In this document: piece after piece, positions 26,076 through 34,702 of the stretch
Layout: every line of letters starts with the position of its first letter
Numbering within the stretch: the stretch's first letter is position 1
Source: Vreelandella hamiltonii
Lineage (GTDB): Bacteria; Pseudomonadota; Gammaproteobacteria; Pseudomonadales; Halomonadaceae
Assembly (NCBI RefSeq): GCF_014651775.1
Contig: NZ_BMXN01000012.1
Span: 43,746-107,745 of the forward strand
DNA length: 64,000 nt
Reading direction: 5' to 3'
Made by a program: the position numbers and the translations under genes
Notes under the pieces: generated by a model
Told to the model about the DNA's origin: nothing
The model's database searches: none
Seen by the model: the letters and a program-made list of their open reading frames with translations, nothing else

Positions 26076-29000
26076 TTACTCCTTTTTGCCCTTAACAGCG
26101 AAAAAGAGCGGCGCGTAAAGTGATTCGGTCAGTGTGGCAAAAGTGTGCCCGTTGGCCTGCTCGAAAAACAGCCGCTCGAATCGGGGCCACTGGTGGCTCA
26201 AGTACGCGCTTTGCGCGGCTTCGCCGGTGACCTTGTAACCCCCTTCATAGGCGGCTTCGGCGGCAGCAAAGGCGTCGCTGTCTCGGCCTTTCTCCTGCGC
26301 TATCTCCGGCGTGCCTTGCTTGGCCAGCCAGGCAAAACCGGCCTGTGGGGCCAGCGGCAGCGGGGTTTGCTGGCCCGCTTGCCAGGCGGCGAGCTGAGTT
26401 TCCAGGTGCTGGCGGGCGGTGTCGGCGGCTACGGGTTCCAGCGTGACATGACCGGCTTTGGAAAGTAGCAGGGAGGTCATCGGGCCGCTGAGGTTGCCTG
26501 CCAGGTGGGCAACCCAAGGGCGCAGCAGGTGGCTCCAGCGGTACTGGCCGCGCCCGCTGCCCTGGCTGATCAGGCTGCTGCTGAGCAGCAGCAGGCGGCA
26601 GCGCTGGCCTGCCTCATCCTGGCGCAGCTCGCCCAGGGGTTCTTCCAACGTGAGGCCGTGGGCCTCGAACTGCACCTGTGCGTCTGGCAGCGCGTGCGGC
26701 CACGCCGTGAGTGCTTCTTCGTAGGCGTTGAACAACTCTTCCATGGGGTCGGCGAGGGCATCGCGCATGCGCTCGCCGAAGGCACCCATGGCCAGTACCC
26801 CTTGGCCTTGAAAGCGCTCCAACGCGTCGTGCAGCGCCTCGATACGCGGTTGGCCGTGGTCCACTGCGTGGCGCTGGGCGGCAATCAGCTGGTCCTGGAG
26901 CTGCCAGTTTTGCAGGCCATCCAGCGCGAAGGGCTCGGCGTCCAGCTCGGCGATTGCCTCCTGCTCGAAATAGACCCCCAGCCGGGTATTGAAGAAGCTG
27001 CGCACCGGCTCGCGCAGAAAGCCGCCCAACTGCGCCAGCGAGAGGCTGGTGGGGGCGTTTTCCGGCGCGGGTAGCATGCGCTCCACCGCGGGCGGCGTGC
27101 GGGGGGCGTGCACTTCCCGCCATTCGTGGGCGTAGGTGAACAGGCGGCTGGCCGGTTGGTTGAAGTAAGCGCGGCTGAACGGCTGCAGCGGGTGTTCGGT
27201 GGTGAGACTTTCCAGCAGCGGCGCGCCGGTGTGCGTTTGCCAGCCAGCCTCCAGGTGGTCGCGCAACTGGCCCACCAGTACCGAGGGGGGCAGCGGGGAG
27301 TTGTCGATCTGGCTGCGGCCCATCCAGCTGATGTAGAGCTGGTCCCGGGCGGAGAGCAGCGCTTCGAGAAACAGGTAGCGGTCGTCTTCCCGGCGGGAGC
27401 GGTCGCCGGGACGGTAGTCGCTGCCCATCAGGTCGAAATCCAGCGGTGGCTGGGAGCGGGGGTAGTCGCCGTCGTTCATGCCCAGCAGGCACACCCGCTT
27501 GAAGGGGATGGCGCGCATGGGCATCAGGGTGGCGAAGTTGACCGCTCCGGCCAAAAAGCGCTGGGAAAGGCTGTGTTCATCGATTTGTGCCAGCCAGTGT
27601 TCGCGCACCATGGAGAGCGGCAGCGGGTCGTCGAGTTCTGCTTCCTGGCTGCTTTCCAGCATCTGCTGCAAGCCGTTTTCCAGCTTGGTGAGCATGATGC
27701 TTTCCTGGGCATCGTCGGTGAGGAAGAAGGTTTCCAGCAGTGCCCGCAGCCGCGCCACCCAGGTGGCGGCATCGGTGGGTTGGCAGAAGGTTTCCCAAGT
27801 GGCGTCGAGTTTTTCCAGCAGCGTGGCCAGCGGCCCTGCCAGGCTCGCTTCCAAGCCGCCAATATCATCGAAGGGCTCGATGCCTTGCCAGGCGTGGCCG
27901 TCGCCCACGGTGTAGCCCAGCAGCAGGCGGCGCAGGCCGAAGGCCCAGGTGTTCTGGCTCAGCCCGCTGGGCAGCTCCAGCCGCTGGCGTTGCTGGGCGT
28001 TCAGCCCCCAGCGGATGCCCGCGCCTTCCATCCAGCGCTCCAGCACCGGCAGGTCGCGCTCTTCCAGGCCAAAGCGCTGGCGCAGGGCGGGCACTTCCAG
28101 CAGGTCGAGCACATCGCTGACCGTCAGGCGCAGCTCTGGCAGGCGCAGCAGTTTTTCCAGCGCGATCATCAGCGGCAGGCGGTGGCGGCTGGCCTGGTCG
28201 GAGAGCGTATAGGGAATATGCCGCGGGTCGTCCGTGGGCAGCTGGCCAAATACCGCTTCGATGTGCGGGGCGTAGCGGTCGATGTCCGGCACCATGACGA
28301 TGATATCGCGCGGACGCAAGGCCGGGTCGGCGCTGAAGGTGGCCAGCAGCTGGTCGTGGAGAATCTCCACCTCACGCTGGGGGCCGTGGGCAATATGAAA
28401 CACGATGGAGTCATCGGTGGCGGACAGCGCTGGCCACTGGGCTTGGGTTTCTGCCACCGGGCGCAGCTCGCGGATATCGTCTTGCAGCTGGCTGAGCAGG
28501 CAGTGGCGCTCCTCGCCGCTGAACGGCTCGAACATATCGATGCGCAGCGCCTGCTGCTCGAAAAGCGTTTGGTAGTTGCCCGCATCGTCGTGCTCATCGA
28601 GCAGCCGTAGATAGTCGCGGCCCTGCTTGCCCCAGGCGGCCAGCAGCGGCTGGGCGTGCAGGTGCAGGGCGTCATCGGCATCGCCGGTGCCCAGCACGTC
28701 CAGCGTGTCGGGCATGCCGGTCTTGCGCCGCTGGCGATAGCGCTGGGCGCGCAGCAGGTCTTTGTGTTCGATGATGTCTGCCCAGTAGAACTGGCAGGGG
28801 TTGTGCACGCACAGCACGATCTGGCAGCAGCGGGAGAGCGCCGCCAGCGCTTCCAGGGTTTGCTGAGGCAGTGACGAAATACCGAAAATGATCAGCCGCC
28901 GGGGCAGCCCTGGCGGGCAGGCCTGGCCTTCCAGCTGTTCGGTGGCCTTCAAAAAGCGCTGGTGTACCTGGGCGCGGCTGCTGTTCAGCCCGGCATCACC

Positions 29001-29639
29001 TTGGGTGGCGGCCACATCGTCACGCAGGATGCGCCACAGCGCAGGCTGCCAGCACTGGTGCTCTTCCAGCGGGCGGTGTTCGCCTCGGGCGGTAATCAGC
29101 ACATCGTGGCCGTTGGCCCAGGCGTCCAGCCAGTCGGCGCGGTACACCTGGTACTGGTCGAAGAGATCCGCCAGCCGCTCGGCCAGCTGGTAATGCTTGC
29201 GCTGATCGCGGTCGGTTTCCAGAAACTGCGCCAGTGGTTCGAACACCGGCTGCCCGGCCAGGGTGGGCAGCAGGCGCAGCAGCCGCCACACCAGGCGCGA
29301 TTTATCGAACGGCGAGGTTTCCGGCACGGCGTCGGCATCGTGGGAAACGTGGGTGAGCACCCGGCGGTAGGCCTGCCATAAAAACCGCGCGGGCAGCATC
29401 ACGTCCAGCGCCGCTGCAATGCCCGCACCGCCGTTGCCGGGGTCTTCCGCCAGCGCAAGCTTCAGCCACTGCCCAATGCCGTTGCTCTGAACCAGAATGG
29501 TTTCGTTCTCCAGCGGCCCCAGCGGGTGCAGGCGCATCCACTCCACCGCCAGCCCCCGCAAGTCCTCCAGGCGATTGGCGTGTACCACCATGAACCCGGG
29601 GGTGAGCGAAGTGGGGGAGAGCAGGGCATTGGCAGGCAT
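26076..29639 (-). CDS. recC: RecBCD enzyme subunit RecC
   Basis: This is the gamma subunit of about 1187 residues, which splits the strands and recognises Chi. Typical segments are HANRLEDLRGLAVEW near the N-terminus, LVQSNGIGQWLKLALA, the VMVPDIDRYAPHIEAVFG and LGMNDGDYPR stretches, and the RRPGDR-like YRPGDRSRREDDRYLFLEA region (in parts). RecC has a helicase-like fold without working motifs. The start at 29639 is preferred for spacing from AAGGAA; a GTG at 29657 is the alternative. The order recC, then recB-recD, on the minus strand is conserved in many relatives apart from the genes inserted between them. Confidence 0.96.
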   Translation of the reverse strand: MPANALLSPTSLTPGFMVVHANRLEDLRGLAVEWMRLHPLGPLENETILVQSNGIGQWLKLALAEDPGNGGAGIAAALDVMLPARFLWQAYRRVLTHVSHDADAVPETSPFDKSRLVWRLLRLLPTLAGQPVFEPLAQFLETDRDQRKHYQLAERLADLFDQYQVYRADWLDAWANGHDVLITARGEHRPLEEHQCWQPALWRILRDDVAATQGDAGLNSSRAQVHQRFLKATEQLEGQACPPGLPRRLIIFGISSLPQQTLEALAALSRCCQIVLCVHNPCQFYWADIIEHKDLLRAQRYRQRRKTGMPDTLDVLGTGDADDALHLHAQPLLAAWGKQGRDYLRLLDEHDDAGNYQTLFEQQALRIDMFEPFSGEERHCLLSQLQDDIRELRPVAETQAQWPALSATDDSIVFHIAHGPQREVEILHDQLLATFSADPALRPRDIIVMVPDIDRYAPHIEAVFGQLPTDDPRHIPYTLSDQASRHRLPLMIALEKLLRLPELRLTVSDVLDLLEVPALRQRFGLEERDLPVLERWMEGAGIRWGLNAQQRQRLELPSGLSQNTWAFGLRRLLLGYTVGDGHAWQGIEPFDDIGGLEASLAGPLATLLEKLDATWETFCQPTDAATWVARLRALLETFFLTDDAQESIMLTKLENGLQQMLESSQEAELDDPLPLSMVREHWLAQIDEHSLSQRFLAGAVNFATLMPMRAIPFKRVCLLGMNDGDYPRSQPPLDFDLMGSDYRPGDRSRREDDRYLFLEALLSARDQLYISWMGRSQIDNSPLPPSVLVGQLRDHLEAGWQTHTGAPLLESLTTEHPLQPFSRAYFNQPASRLFTYAHEWREVHAPRTPPAVERMLPAPENAPTSLSLAQLGGFLREPVRSFFNTRLGVYFEQEAIAELDAEPFALDGLQNWQLQDQLIAAQRHAVDHGQPRIEALHDALERFQGQGVLAMGAFGERMRDALADPMEELFNAYEEALTAWPHALPDAQVQFEAHGLTLEEPLGELRQDEAGQRCRLLLLSSSLISQGSGRGQYRWSHLLRPWVAHLAGNLSGPMTSLLLSKAGHVTLEPVAADTARQHLETQLAAWQAGQQTPLPLAPQAGFAWLAKQGTPEIAQEKGRDSDAFAAAEAAYEGGYKVTGEAAQSAYLSHQWPRFERLFFEQANGHTFATLTESLYAPLFFAVKGKKE

Positions 29640-29749
29640 ACGGCGGCGTTCCTTCACGGCAATCGGCGTCTCGGGGATGCGGTCACGCTATGGTGCCATA
29701 AGATGGAGGTTGTCGTGTGTCTCTGGAGTAGGAACTTTTACACATCCTG

Positions 29750-29769
29750 AGTTATCATAAAAGATAACT
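29750..29769 (+). promoter_or_regulatory. Predicted operator of the HigBA-like module
   Basis: A perfect inverted repeat, AGTTATC-ATAAAA-GATAACT, lies 17 bp before the toxin start. It is probably the autoregulatory site of the downstream XRE antitoxin. Confidence 0.65.
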
Positions 29770-29785
29770 TGATCGGAGCTGTGCT

Positions 29786-30106
29786 ATGGAGTGGCAGGTT
29801 GAGTTTTACCCAGGCGTAGAGCAAGAAATTTTAAGCATGCCACCCAAAATACAGGCCAGAATGCTTCGGTTGCTGGAGATGGTAGAGCAGCATGGTGCTC
29901 ACTTAGGGCCTCCTCACACGGAGTCCATGGGTGACGGCCTGTTTGAGATTCGAGCAAAGGCACAAGAGGGGATTGGCCGTTCCTTGTTCTGTTACGTGCA
30001 TGGGAAACACATCGTCGTCCTGCACGCATTCGTCAAGAAAAGCCAGAAAACGCCGCGTCAGGCGTTAACATTAGCGCGGACAAGACAGCGCGAGGTGCAG
30101 TCATGA
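29786..30106 (+). CDS. RelE/HigB-type toxin (Gp49-like family)
   Basis: This 106-residue protein of the phage-derived Gp49-like/HigB group has FYPGVEQEILSMPPKIQARML at the start, then GDGLFEIRAKAQEGIGRSLF, FCYVHGKHIVVLHAFVKK, and QKTPRQALTLARTR. This is the usual order for mRNA-cleaving RelE-fold toxins. The HTH antitoxin gene follows with a 4-bp ATGA overlap. An inverted repeat lies upstream. CGGAG precedes the ATG. Confidence 0.9.
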   Translation: MEWQVEFYPGVEQEILSMPPKIQARMLRLLEMVEQHGAHLGPPHTESMGDGLFEIRAKAQEGIGRSLFCYVHGKHIVVLHAFVKKSQKTPRQALTLARTRQREVQS

Positions 30107-30396
30107 TGAACTTAAAGGCACTAAAAGAGCAGGCGCTTCAGAACCCTGAGGTGAAGGCGGAATATGAACGTCTGGCACCGGAGTTTGCATTGGCCTCCAC
30201 GCTTATTTCAATGCGCCAGCGTGCCGGGCTGACTCAGGAAGAGCTTGCCAAACGTCTGGAGACGCAGAAAAGTAACATTAGCCGCCTGGAGCGAGGAAGC
30301 AGTAACCCCGGTTGGAAAACGTTGCAGCGCTATGCAGATGCCTGCGGCTTCGAGCTGACGGTACATGTGGAACCACAAAAACAACCCTCCCACTAG
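30103..30396 (+). CDS. XRE-family HTH antitoxin (HigA-like)
   Basis: The protein has 97 residues. Its helix-turn-helix spans about 40-90, with MRQRAGLTQEELAKRLETQ and SNISRLERGSSNPGWKTLQ. The N-terminal helix (ALKEQALQNPEVKAEYERL) is typical of antitoxins paired with Gp49-type toxins. It should bind the palindrome at 29750-29769 and neutralise the toxin encoded just upstream. The toxin-first order is that of HigBA. Confidence 0.92.
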   Translation: MMNLKALKEQALQNPEVKAEYERLAPEFALASTLISMRQRAGLTQEELAKRLETQKSNISRLERGSSNPGWKTLQRYADACGFELTVHVEPQKQPSH

Positions 30397-30513
30397 ACAA
30401 CCAATCGCTCCCATGACGGCGGCCTTTCGTGCGTCATTGGTTCAAGCCGAAAGTCACCGGAGTCTTCTAAAGCTGCCGATGGGAGGGCGAGCATCATTAC
30501 CAAAAGGAGCGGC

Positions 30514-30870
30514 TTACGGCGCTTCTTCTTCCTTGAACGCCTTCAATCCGCCTTCGATATTCACCACTTGGGTATAGCCCAGTTGCTGCAGGGTGTCGGC
30601 GGCCAGGGCGCCGCGATTGCCGCCTGCGCAGTGGCACACAATGGGCGTGTCTTTATCGGGAATCGCTTCCTGGATGCGCATTTCCAGCGTGCCCCGGCTG
30701 ATGTTGAGGGCGTTTTCGATATGCCCCTGCTCGTACTCTTCCTTGTCTCGCACGTCCAGCACCACGTGGCCCTGGGCGATGCGCTGTTTGGCATCGCTAG
30801 GCGATACCTGGGTGGTACGCTGTTTGGCGGCTTCTGCAAGGCGTAGAAACTCTTCTGAATGATGGGCCAT
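30514..30870 (-). CDS. Rhodanese-like domain protein
   Basis: This 118-residue single-domain rhodanese has LDVRDKEEYEQGHIENALNI and the active-site loop CHCAGGNRGALAA, with the catalytic cysteine in CAGGNRG. It probably transfers sulfane sulfur in the cytosol. The acceptor is unknown. The start at 30870 is preferred for CAGGAG upstream, over a longer frame from 30918. It is divergent from chrA. Confidence 0.9.
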   Translation of the reverse strand: MAHHSEEFLRLAEAAKQRTTQVSPSDAKQRIAQGHVVLDVRDKEEYEQGHIENALNISRGTLEMRIQEAIPDKDTPIVCHCAGGNRGALAADTLQQLGYTQVVNIEGGLKAFKEEEAP

Positions 30871-30993
30871 GGGGTGCTCCTGGTAGGTGGCGTTGGAAGG
30901 AGTCTCAACGTTGCTCAACCGTCATGGGCATGTCAATAAAATCGTGTATGGTTATTGGCTGCCTGTTGTTCAACGTTGCAAGGAGCTGAGCTT

Positions 30994-32205
30994 ATGTCGG
31001 AACCCCGTCCTTCCTCTGATACTGCCGTATCGCCTGCTCGCATTCGAGAGGTGTTCTGGGTCTTTTTGGCGCTGGGGCTTACCTCGTTTGGCGGGCCGGT
31101 GGCGCACTTGGGCTATTTTCGTACGGAGTTCGTGGCCCGCCGCCAGTGGCTCAGCGAGAAAGCCTATGCGGATTTGGTGGCGTTGTGCCAGTTCTTGCCC
31201 GGCCCGGCCAGCAGCCAGGTGGGGTTTGCCCTGGGCCTGCTGCGGGCTGGCCCCTGGGGGGCGGCCATGGCCTGGCTGGCCTTCACGCTGCCTTCCGCGC
31301 TGGTGCTGGCGCTGTTCGCCATGGGGGCGGCGGTGCTGGATGGGCCGATGGCCAGCGGCATCATCCACGGCTTGAAAATCGTCGCGGTGGCCATCGTGGC
31401 CCATGCCGTATGGGGCATGGCGCGCAACCTTTGCCCGGATAAAACCCGGGCAGGCATTGCCCTGGCGGCGGTGTTTGCCGTGGCCATGGTCAGCGGCCCG
31501 CTAGGGCAGGTGAGTGCGATTGTGCTGGGGGGTATGGCAGGGCTGTTGCTCTGCCGCGAAAGCGCTCAGGGCGAGCTGGCGGATTCGCTGCACTTTGCGG
31601 TGTCGCGCAAGGTGGGCTTGATCTCTCTGGGGCTGTTCGTGGCGCTGCTGGTGCTGTTGCCGCTGCTGGCGGGCGGCGCCATGTGGCTGGCGGTGGTGGA
31701 TGCCTTCTACCGCTCGGGGGCGCTGGTGTTTGGGGGCGGCCACGTGGTGCTGCCGCTGCTGGAAGCCGAAGTGGTGCAGTCGGGCTGGATCACGGCGGAT
31801 GAGTTCTTGACGGGCTATGGCGCCGCACAGGCCGTGCCGGGGCCATTGTTCACCTTTGCGGCTTACCTGGGTGCACTGCTGCCTGGGCTGCCCAGCGTGG
31901 TTGGTGCAGTGCTGGCGCTGCTGGCGATTTTCATTCCCGGCTTCCTGCTGCTGGTGGGCGTGCTGCCGTTCTGGAACCGTTTTCGCCAATGGGGCAGTGC
32001 CCAGGCGCTCATGCGCGGTGCCAATGCGGCCGTGGTGGGGATTCTGGGGGCTGCGCTCTACGACCCCGTCTGGACCAGCGCGGTGGTGGGCCCGTACGAG
32101 TTTGCCCTGGCGCTCACGGGCTTTTTGCTACTGACCGTGTGGAAGCTGCCAGCCTGGCTGATGGTGATCGTGGTGGCCTTGGGTGGGGTAGTGATGGCGG
32201 CGTGA
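30994..32205 (+). CDS. chrA: Chromate efflux transporter (ChrA/CHR family)
   Basis: This long-chain CHR protein has 403 residues and two homologous membrane halves. The first has LGLTSFGGPVAHLGYF and FLPGPASSQVGFALGLL. The second has FGGGHVVLPLLEAEVV and AVPGPLFTFAAYLGALL. Characterised members export chromate by proton exchange; substrate here is inferred from family. AAGGAG lies before the chosen ATG at 30994, within a frame open from 30955. Confidence 0.93.
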   Translation: MSEPRPSSDTAVSPARIREVFWVFLALGLTSFGGPVAHLGYFRTEFVARRQWLSEKAYADLVALCQFLPGPASSQVGFALGLLRAGPWGAAMAWLAFTLPSALVLALFAMGAAVLDGPMASGIIHGLKIVAVAIVAHAVWGMARNLCPDKTRAGIALAAVFAVAMVSGPLGQVSAIVLGGMAGLLLCRESAQGELADSLHFAVSRKVGLISLGLFVALLVLLPLLAGGAMWLAVVDAFYRSGALVFGGGHVVLPLLEAEVVQSGWITADEFLTGYGAAQAVPGPLFTFAAYLGALLPGLPSVVGAVLALLAIFIPGFLLLVGVLPFWNRFRQWGSAQALMRGANAAVVGILGAALYDPVWTSAVVGPYEFALALTGFLLLTVWKLPAWLMVIVVALGGVVMAA

Positions 32206-32229
32206 AGCGCGGCACCTGACATGAACGAT

Positions 32230-32305
32230 TCGCCCCACGAGCGTGGGGCGATCAGGCATTACCTATATACAGCGCACGCCTATGGTATACAGCGCACGCC
32301 TATGG
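32230..32305. repeat. Hairpin and 20-bp tandem duplication
   Basis: CGCCCCAC-GAGC-GTGGGGCG (32231-32250) forms an 8-bp hairpin without a T-tract. It is followed by two exact copies of TATACAGCGCACGCCTATGG (32266-32285 and 32286-32305). These lie between chrA and the convergent HTH gene. Confidence 0.8.
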
Positions 32306-32359
32306 TGCAGTACAGGTGTGGTGCCGAGGTGTGATGGGGAAGTGACGTCGAGGCTGCGG

Positions 32360-32632
32360 CTATGGCGCCTCCAGCTCTAGGGTGCGACGCAGGACATTGA
32401 GTTCATCGATGTCCAGATGCTCCAGCCTTCCGGCGAGCAGGTCGCTGATCTTCTGTACTGGCAAGCCTGCCCGGCGGGCAATTTCTCGGCTTCCCAGGTC
32501 TGATACGGCGATCAGACGTGTGATGATGCGCATGAGGCGCGTGCGTTTTTCCAGTTCCCTGACGTCGAGGTCAGGGCTGCTTCGCGGAGGATCCTGCACT
32601 TCTGCGTGAGCAGTCGAGTATGCCGTACTCAT
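32360..32632 (-). CDS. HTH-domain protein, orphan XRE/antitoxin-like
   Basis: This protein of about 90 residues has a C-terminal helix-turn-helix (SDLGSREIARRAGLPVQKIS, then DLLAGRLEHLDIDELNVL), of the XRE-like HTH_37 type often found as antitoxins next to RelE-like toxins. No toxin gene is adjacent, so it is either an orphan or a stand-alone regulator. The start at 32632 is preferred for a GGAG just upstream; the frame extends to 32680. Its target is unknown. Confidence 0.72.
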   Translation of the reverse strand: MSTAYSTAHAEVQDPPRSSPDLDVRELEKRTRLMRIITRLIAVSDLGSREIARRAGLPVQKISDLLAGRLEHLDIDELNVLRRTLELEAP

Positions 32633-32850
32633 GTGACTCCATGGGTCTGAAATGACAAACACACAATGCCGCCAACTCACGCGCTTTTCAATGCCTATTT
32701 AGATGAAAATTTCACGACCATGAGACAGCCCGCAAACGCGCTGGCTCTGGTAAACTATGCCCCTTCCCATTTTTTCAATGAGCCGCAGCCTGTACGCGGC
32801 TCGTTCCACTGTTTTTCGCTAGAACAGGCCATGGGCCGAGGAGTTATTGC

Positions 32851-33378
32851 ATGTCGAACAGCGCACCCAAGGTGGGCGTGATCATGGGGTCGAAGTCGGA
32901 TTGGCCGGTCATGGAGCACGCGGTGGCGATGTTGGAACGGCTGGGTGTTGCCTACGAAACCCGCGTGGTCTCGGCACACCGTACCCCGGACCTGCTGTTC
33001 GACTATGCGAAAAGCGCAGCGGAACGTGGCCTTCAGGTCATCGTGGCGGGCGCTGGCGGTGCGGCGCACCTGCCGGGCATGGTGGCCTCGCAAACGGCGC
33101 TGCCGGTGCTGGGTGTGCCGGTAGAGTCCAAGGCCTTGAAGGGGCTGGATTCGCTGCTCTCCATTGCACAAATGCCGGGTGGCATTGCCGTGGGCACGCT
33201 GGCCATCGGTAAAGCCGGGGCCACCAATGCGGGGCTGCTGGCGGCGCAAATCGTCGGCTTGCAGGACAGCGCCGTGCGTCAGGCCGTCGAGGCCTTCCGA
33301 GCAGAGCAAACGCAGCTGGTGCTGGATAACCCGGACCCCCGCCCGGATGCGCCTGCGGCCAGCGAATCGGCACAATAG
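32851..33378 (+). CDS. purE: N5-carboxyaminoimidazole ribonucleotide mutase
   Basis: PurE shifts the carboxyl group of N5-CAIR to give CAIR in purine synthesis. The protein has 175 residues with [20 protein letters not shown], and [15 protein letters not shown], including the catalytic histidine in SAHRTP and the active-site serine in GSKSD. GAGGAG precedes the ATG. purK follows 10 bp later, forming the usual purEK operon. The leader has a GAGCCGC/GCGGCTC hairpin; no convincing PurR box was found. Confidence 0.97.
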   Translation: MSNSAPKVGVIMGSKSDWPVMEHAVAMLERLGVAYETRVVSAHRTPDLLFDYAKSAAERGLQVIVAGAGGAAHLPGMVASQTALPVLGVPVESKALKGLDSLLSIAQMPGGIAVGTLAIGKAGATNAGLLAAQIVGLQDSAVRQAVEAFRAEQTQLVLDNPDPRPDAPAASESAQ

Positions 33379-33388
33379 GAAGCCCATC

Positions 33389-34534
33389 ATGAGCGTGCAT
33401 AGCAATCGCGTAAAACACATTGGCGTACTGGGTGCCGGGCAACTGGGCCGTATGCTGGCGTTGGCGGGCTACCCGCTGGGTAACACGTTTACCTTTCTGG
33501 ACACCACCGGCAACCCCAGCGCCGGTATCGGTGAGGTGGTGGTCGACCCGGATAACCAGCATCTGGCAGCGTTCCTCGACAAGGTCGATGTGGTGACCTA
33601 CGAGTTCGAGCACCTGCCCGTGGCGCTGGTGCAGCAGATCGAACAGCACAAGCCGGTCTACCCCAGCAGCCGTGCCATTGCCGTGTGCCAGAACCGCGTG
33701 GAAGAGAAGGCGCTGTTCGACCGGCTGGGCATCCCGACGCCTGCCTACCGGGTGGTGGAGAGCGCCGAGCAGCTGCAGGCCGCTGCCACTGAGCTGGGCT
33801 GCCCCGTAGTGGCCAAATCCGTCACCGAAGGGTACGACGGCAAGGGCCAGGCGGTGCTGAAAGCGCCAGAGCAGGCCCAGGCCGCCTGGGAGTCGATTGG
33901 CCATTCCCGGTTGATCGTGGAAGCCTTCGTCGATTTCGTGCGCGAAGTGTCGCTGATTGCCGTGCGTGGCCGCGATGGGGAAGTGGTGTTTTACCCCATG
34001 GCAGAGAACCAGCACGTAGACGGCATTCTGCGCTATTCGGTGGCGCCGCTGCCCGACCTGGACGACAGCGTTCAGCAAACCGCCGATGGCTACATTCGTG
34101 CGCTGCTGGATGAGCTGGATTACGTGGGCGTGCTGGCGCTGGAGCTGTTCCAGACCCGCGACGGTAGCCTGCTGGCCAATGAGATGGCCCCGCGGGTGCA
34201 TAACTCCGGCCACTGGACCATGGACGGCGCGGTGACCAGCCAGTTCGAAAACCATCTGCGGGCCGTACAGGGCTTGCCGCTGGGTTCGACTCAGGCGATT
34301 GGCCCCACCTGCATGGTCAACGTGATTGGGCAAGAGGGAGACAACCCCGCGCTGCTGGCGATTCCCCATACCCACCTGCATCGCTACGACAAGGCCGAGC
34401 GGGCGGGGCGCAAGCTGGCCCACGTGAACGTCGTGGCGGCCAGCCATGCAGAGCTGCTGGAAAAAGTACGCGCCTGCCAGGCACTGCTGCCGGGTGCCCC
34501 GGCGGTCGAGTGGAGCTTTGCCGACACGCTCTGA
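33389..34534 (+). CDS. purK: N5-carboxyaminoimidazole ribonucleotide synthetase
   Basis: PurK carboxylates AIR with bicarbonate and ATP. This 381-residue ATP-grasp enzyme begins VKHIGVLGAGQLGRML, then shows VDVVTYEFEHLPVAL, VVAKSVTEGYDGKGQAVL and ANEMAPRVHNSGHWT. ATG 33389 follows AGGAAG. A longer frame from 33164 overlaps purE out of frame and is not coding. A terminator follows at 34567. Confidence 0.97.
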   Translation: MSVHSNRVKHIGVLGAGQLGRMLALAGYPLGNTFTFLDTTGNPSAGIGEVVVDPDNQHLAAFLDKVDVVTYEFEHLPVALVQQIEQHKPVYPSSRAIAVCQNRVEEKALFDRLGIPTPAYRVVESAEQLQAAATELGCPVVAKSVTEGYDGKGQAVLKAPEQAQAAWESIGHSRLIVEAFVDFVREVSLIAVRGRDGEVVFYPMAENQHVDGILRYSVAPLPDLDDSVQQTADGYIRALLDELDYVGVLALELFQTRDGSLLANEMAPRVHNSGHWTMDGAVTSQFENHLRAVQGLPLGSTQAIGPTCMVNVIGQEGDNPALLAIPHTHLHRYDKAERAGRKLAHVNVVAASHAELLEKVRACQALLPGAPAVEWSFADTL

Positions 34535-34566
34535 GCCGTGCGTTCGATGGCTGTCATGCTCTCTTC

Positions 34567-34592
34567 AAAGCCGCCCTTCGAGGCGGCTTTTT
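34567..34592 (+). terminator. Rho-independent terminator of purEK
   Basis: The stem AAAGCCGCC/GGCGGCTTT has a six-base loop and continues into a T-run, 32 bases past the purK stop. Confidence 0.92.
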
Positions 34593-34702
34593 CATGTTCG
34601 AAGGCTACTTTTGCTGCGTAAACATGCTAAAAGATAAGGCGTGATAAAACGTTTGTATTAATCAATAAGATTGGCCCATAGGCCAACGAAAACGGGGGTT
34701 CT

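Noticed and set aside
27108..28610. 500-codon plus-strand frame opposite recC
   Set aside because: Antisense shadow of recC with low-complexity composition.
32740..32850. PurR operator upstream of purE
   Set aside because: Only a half-site-like GCAAACG occurs nearby. The palindrome is not complete.
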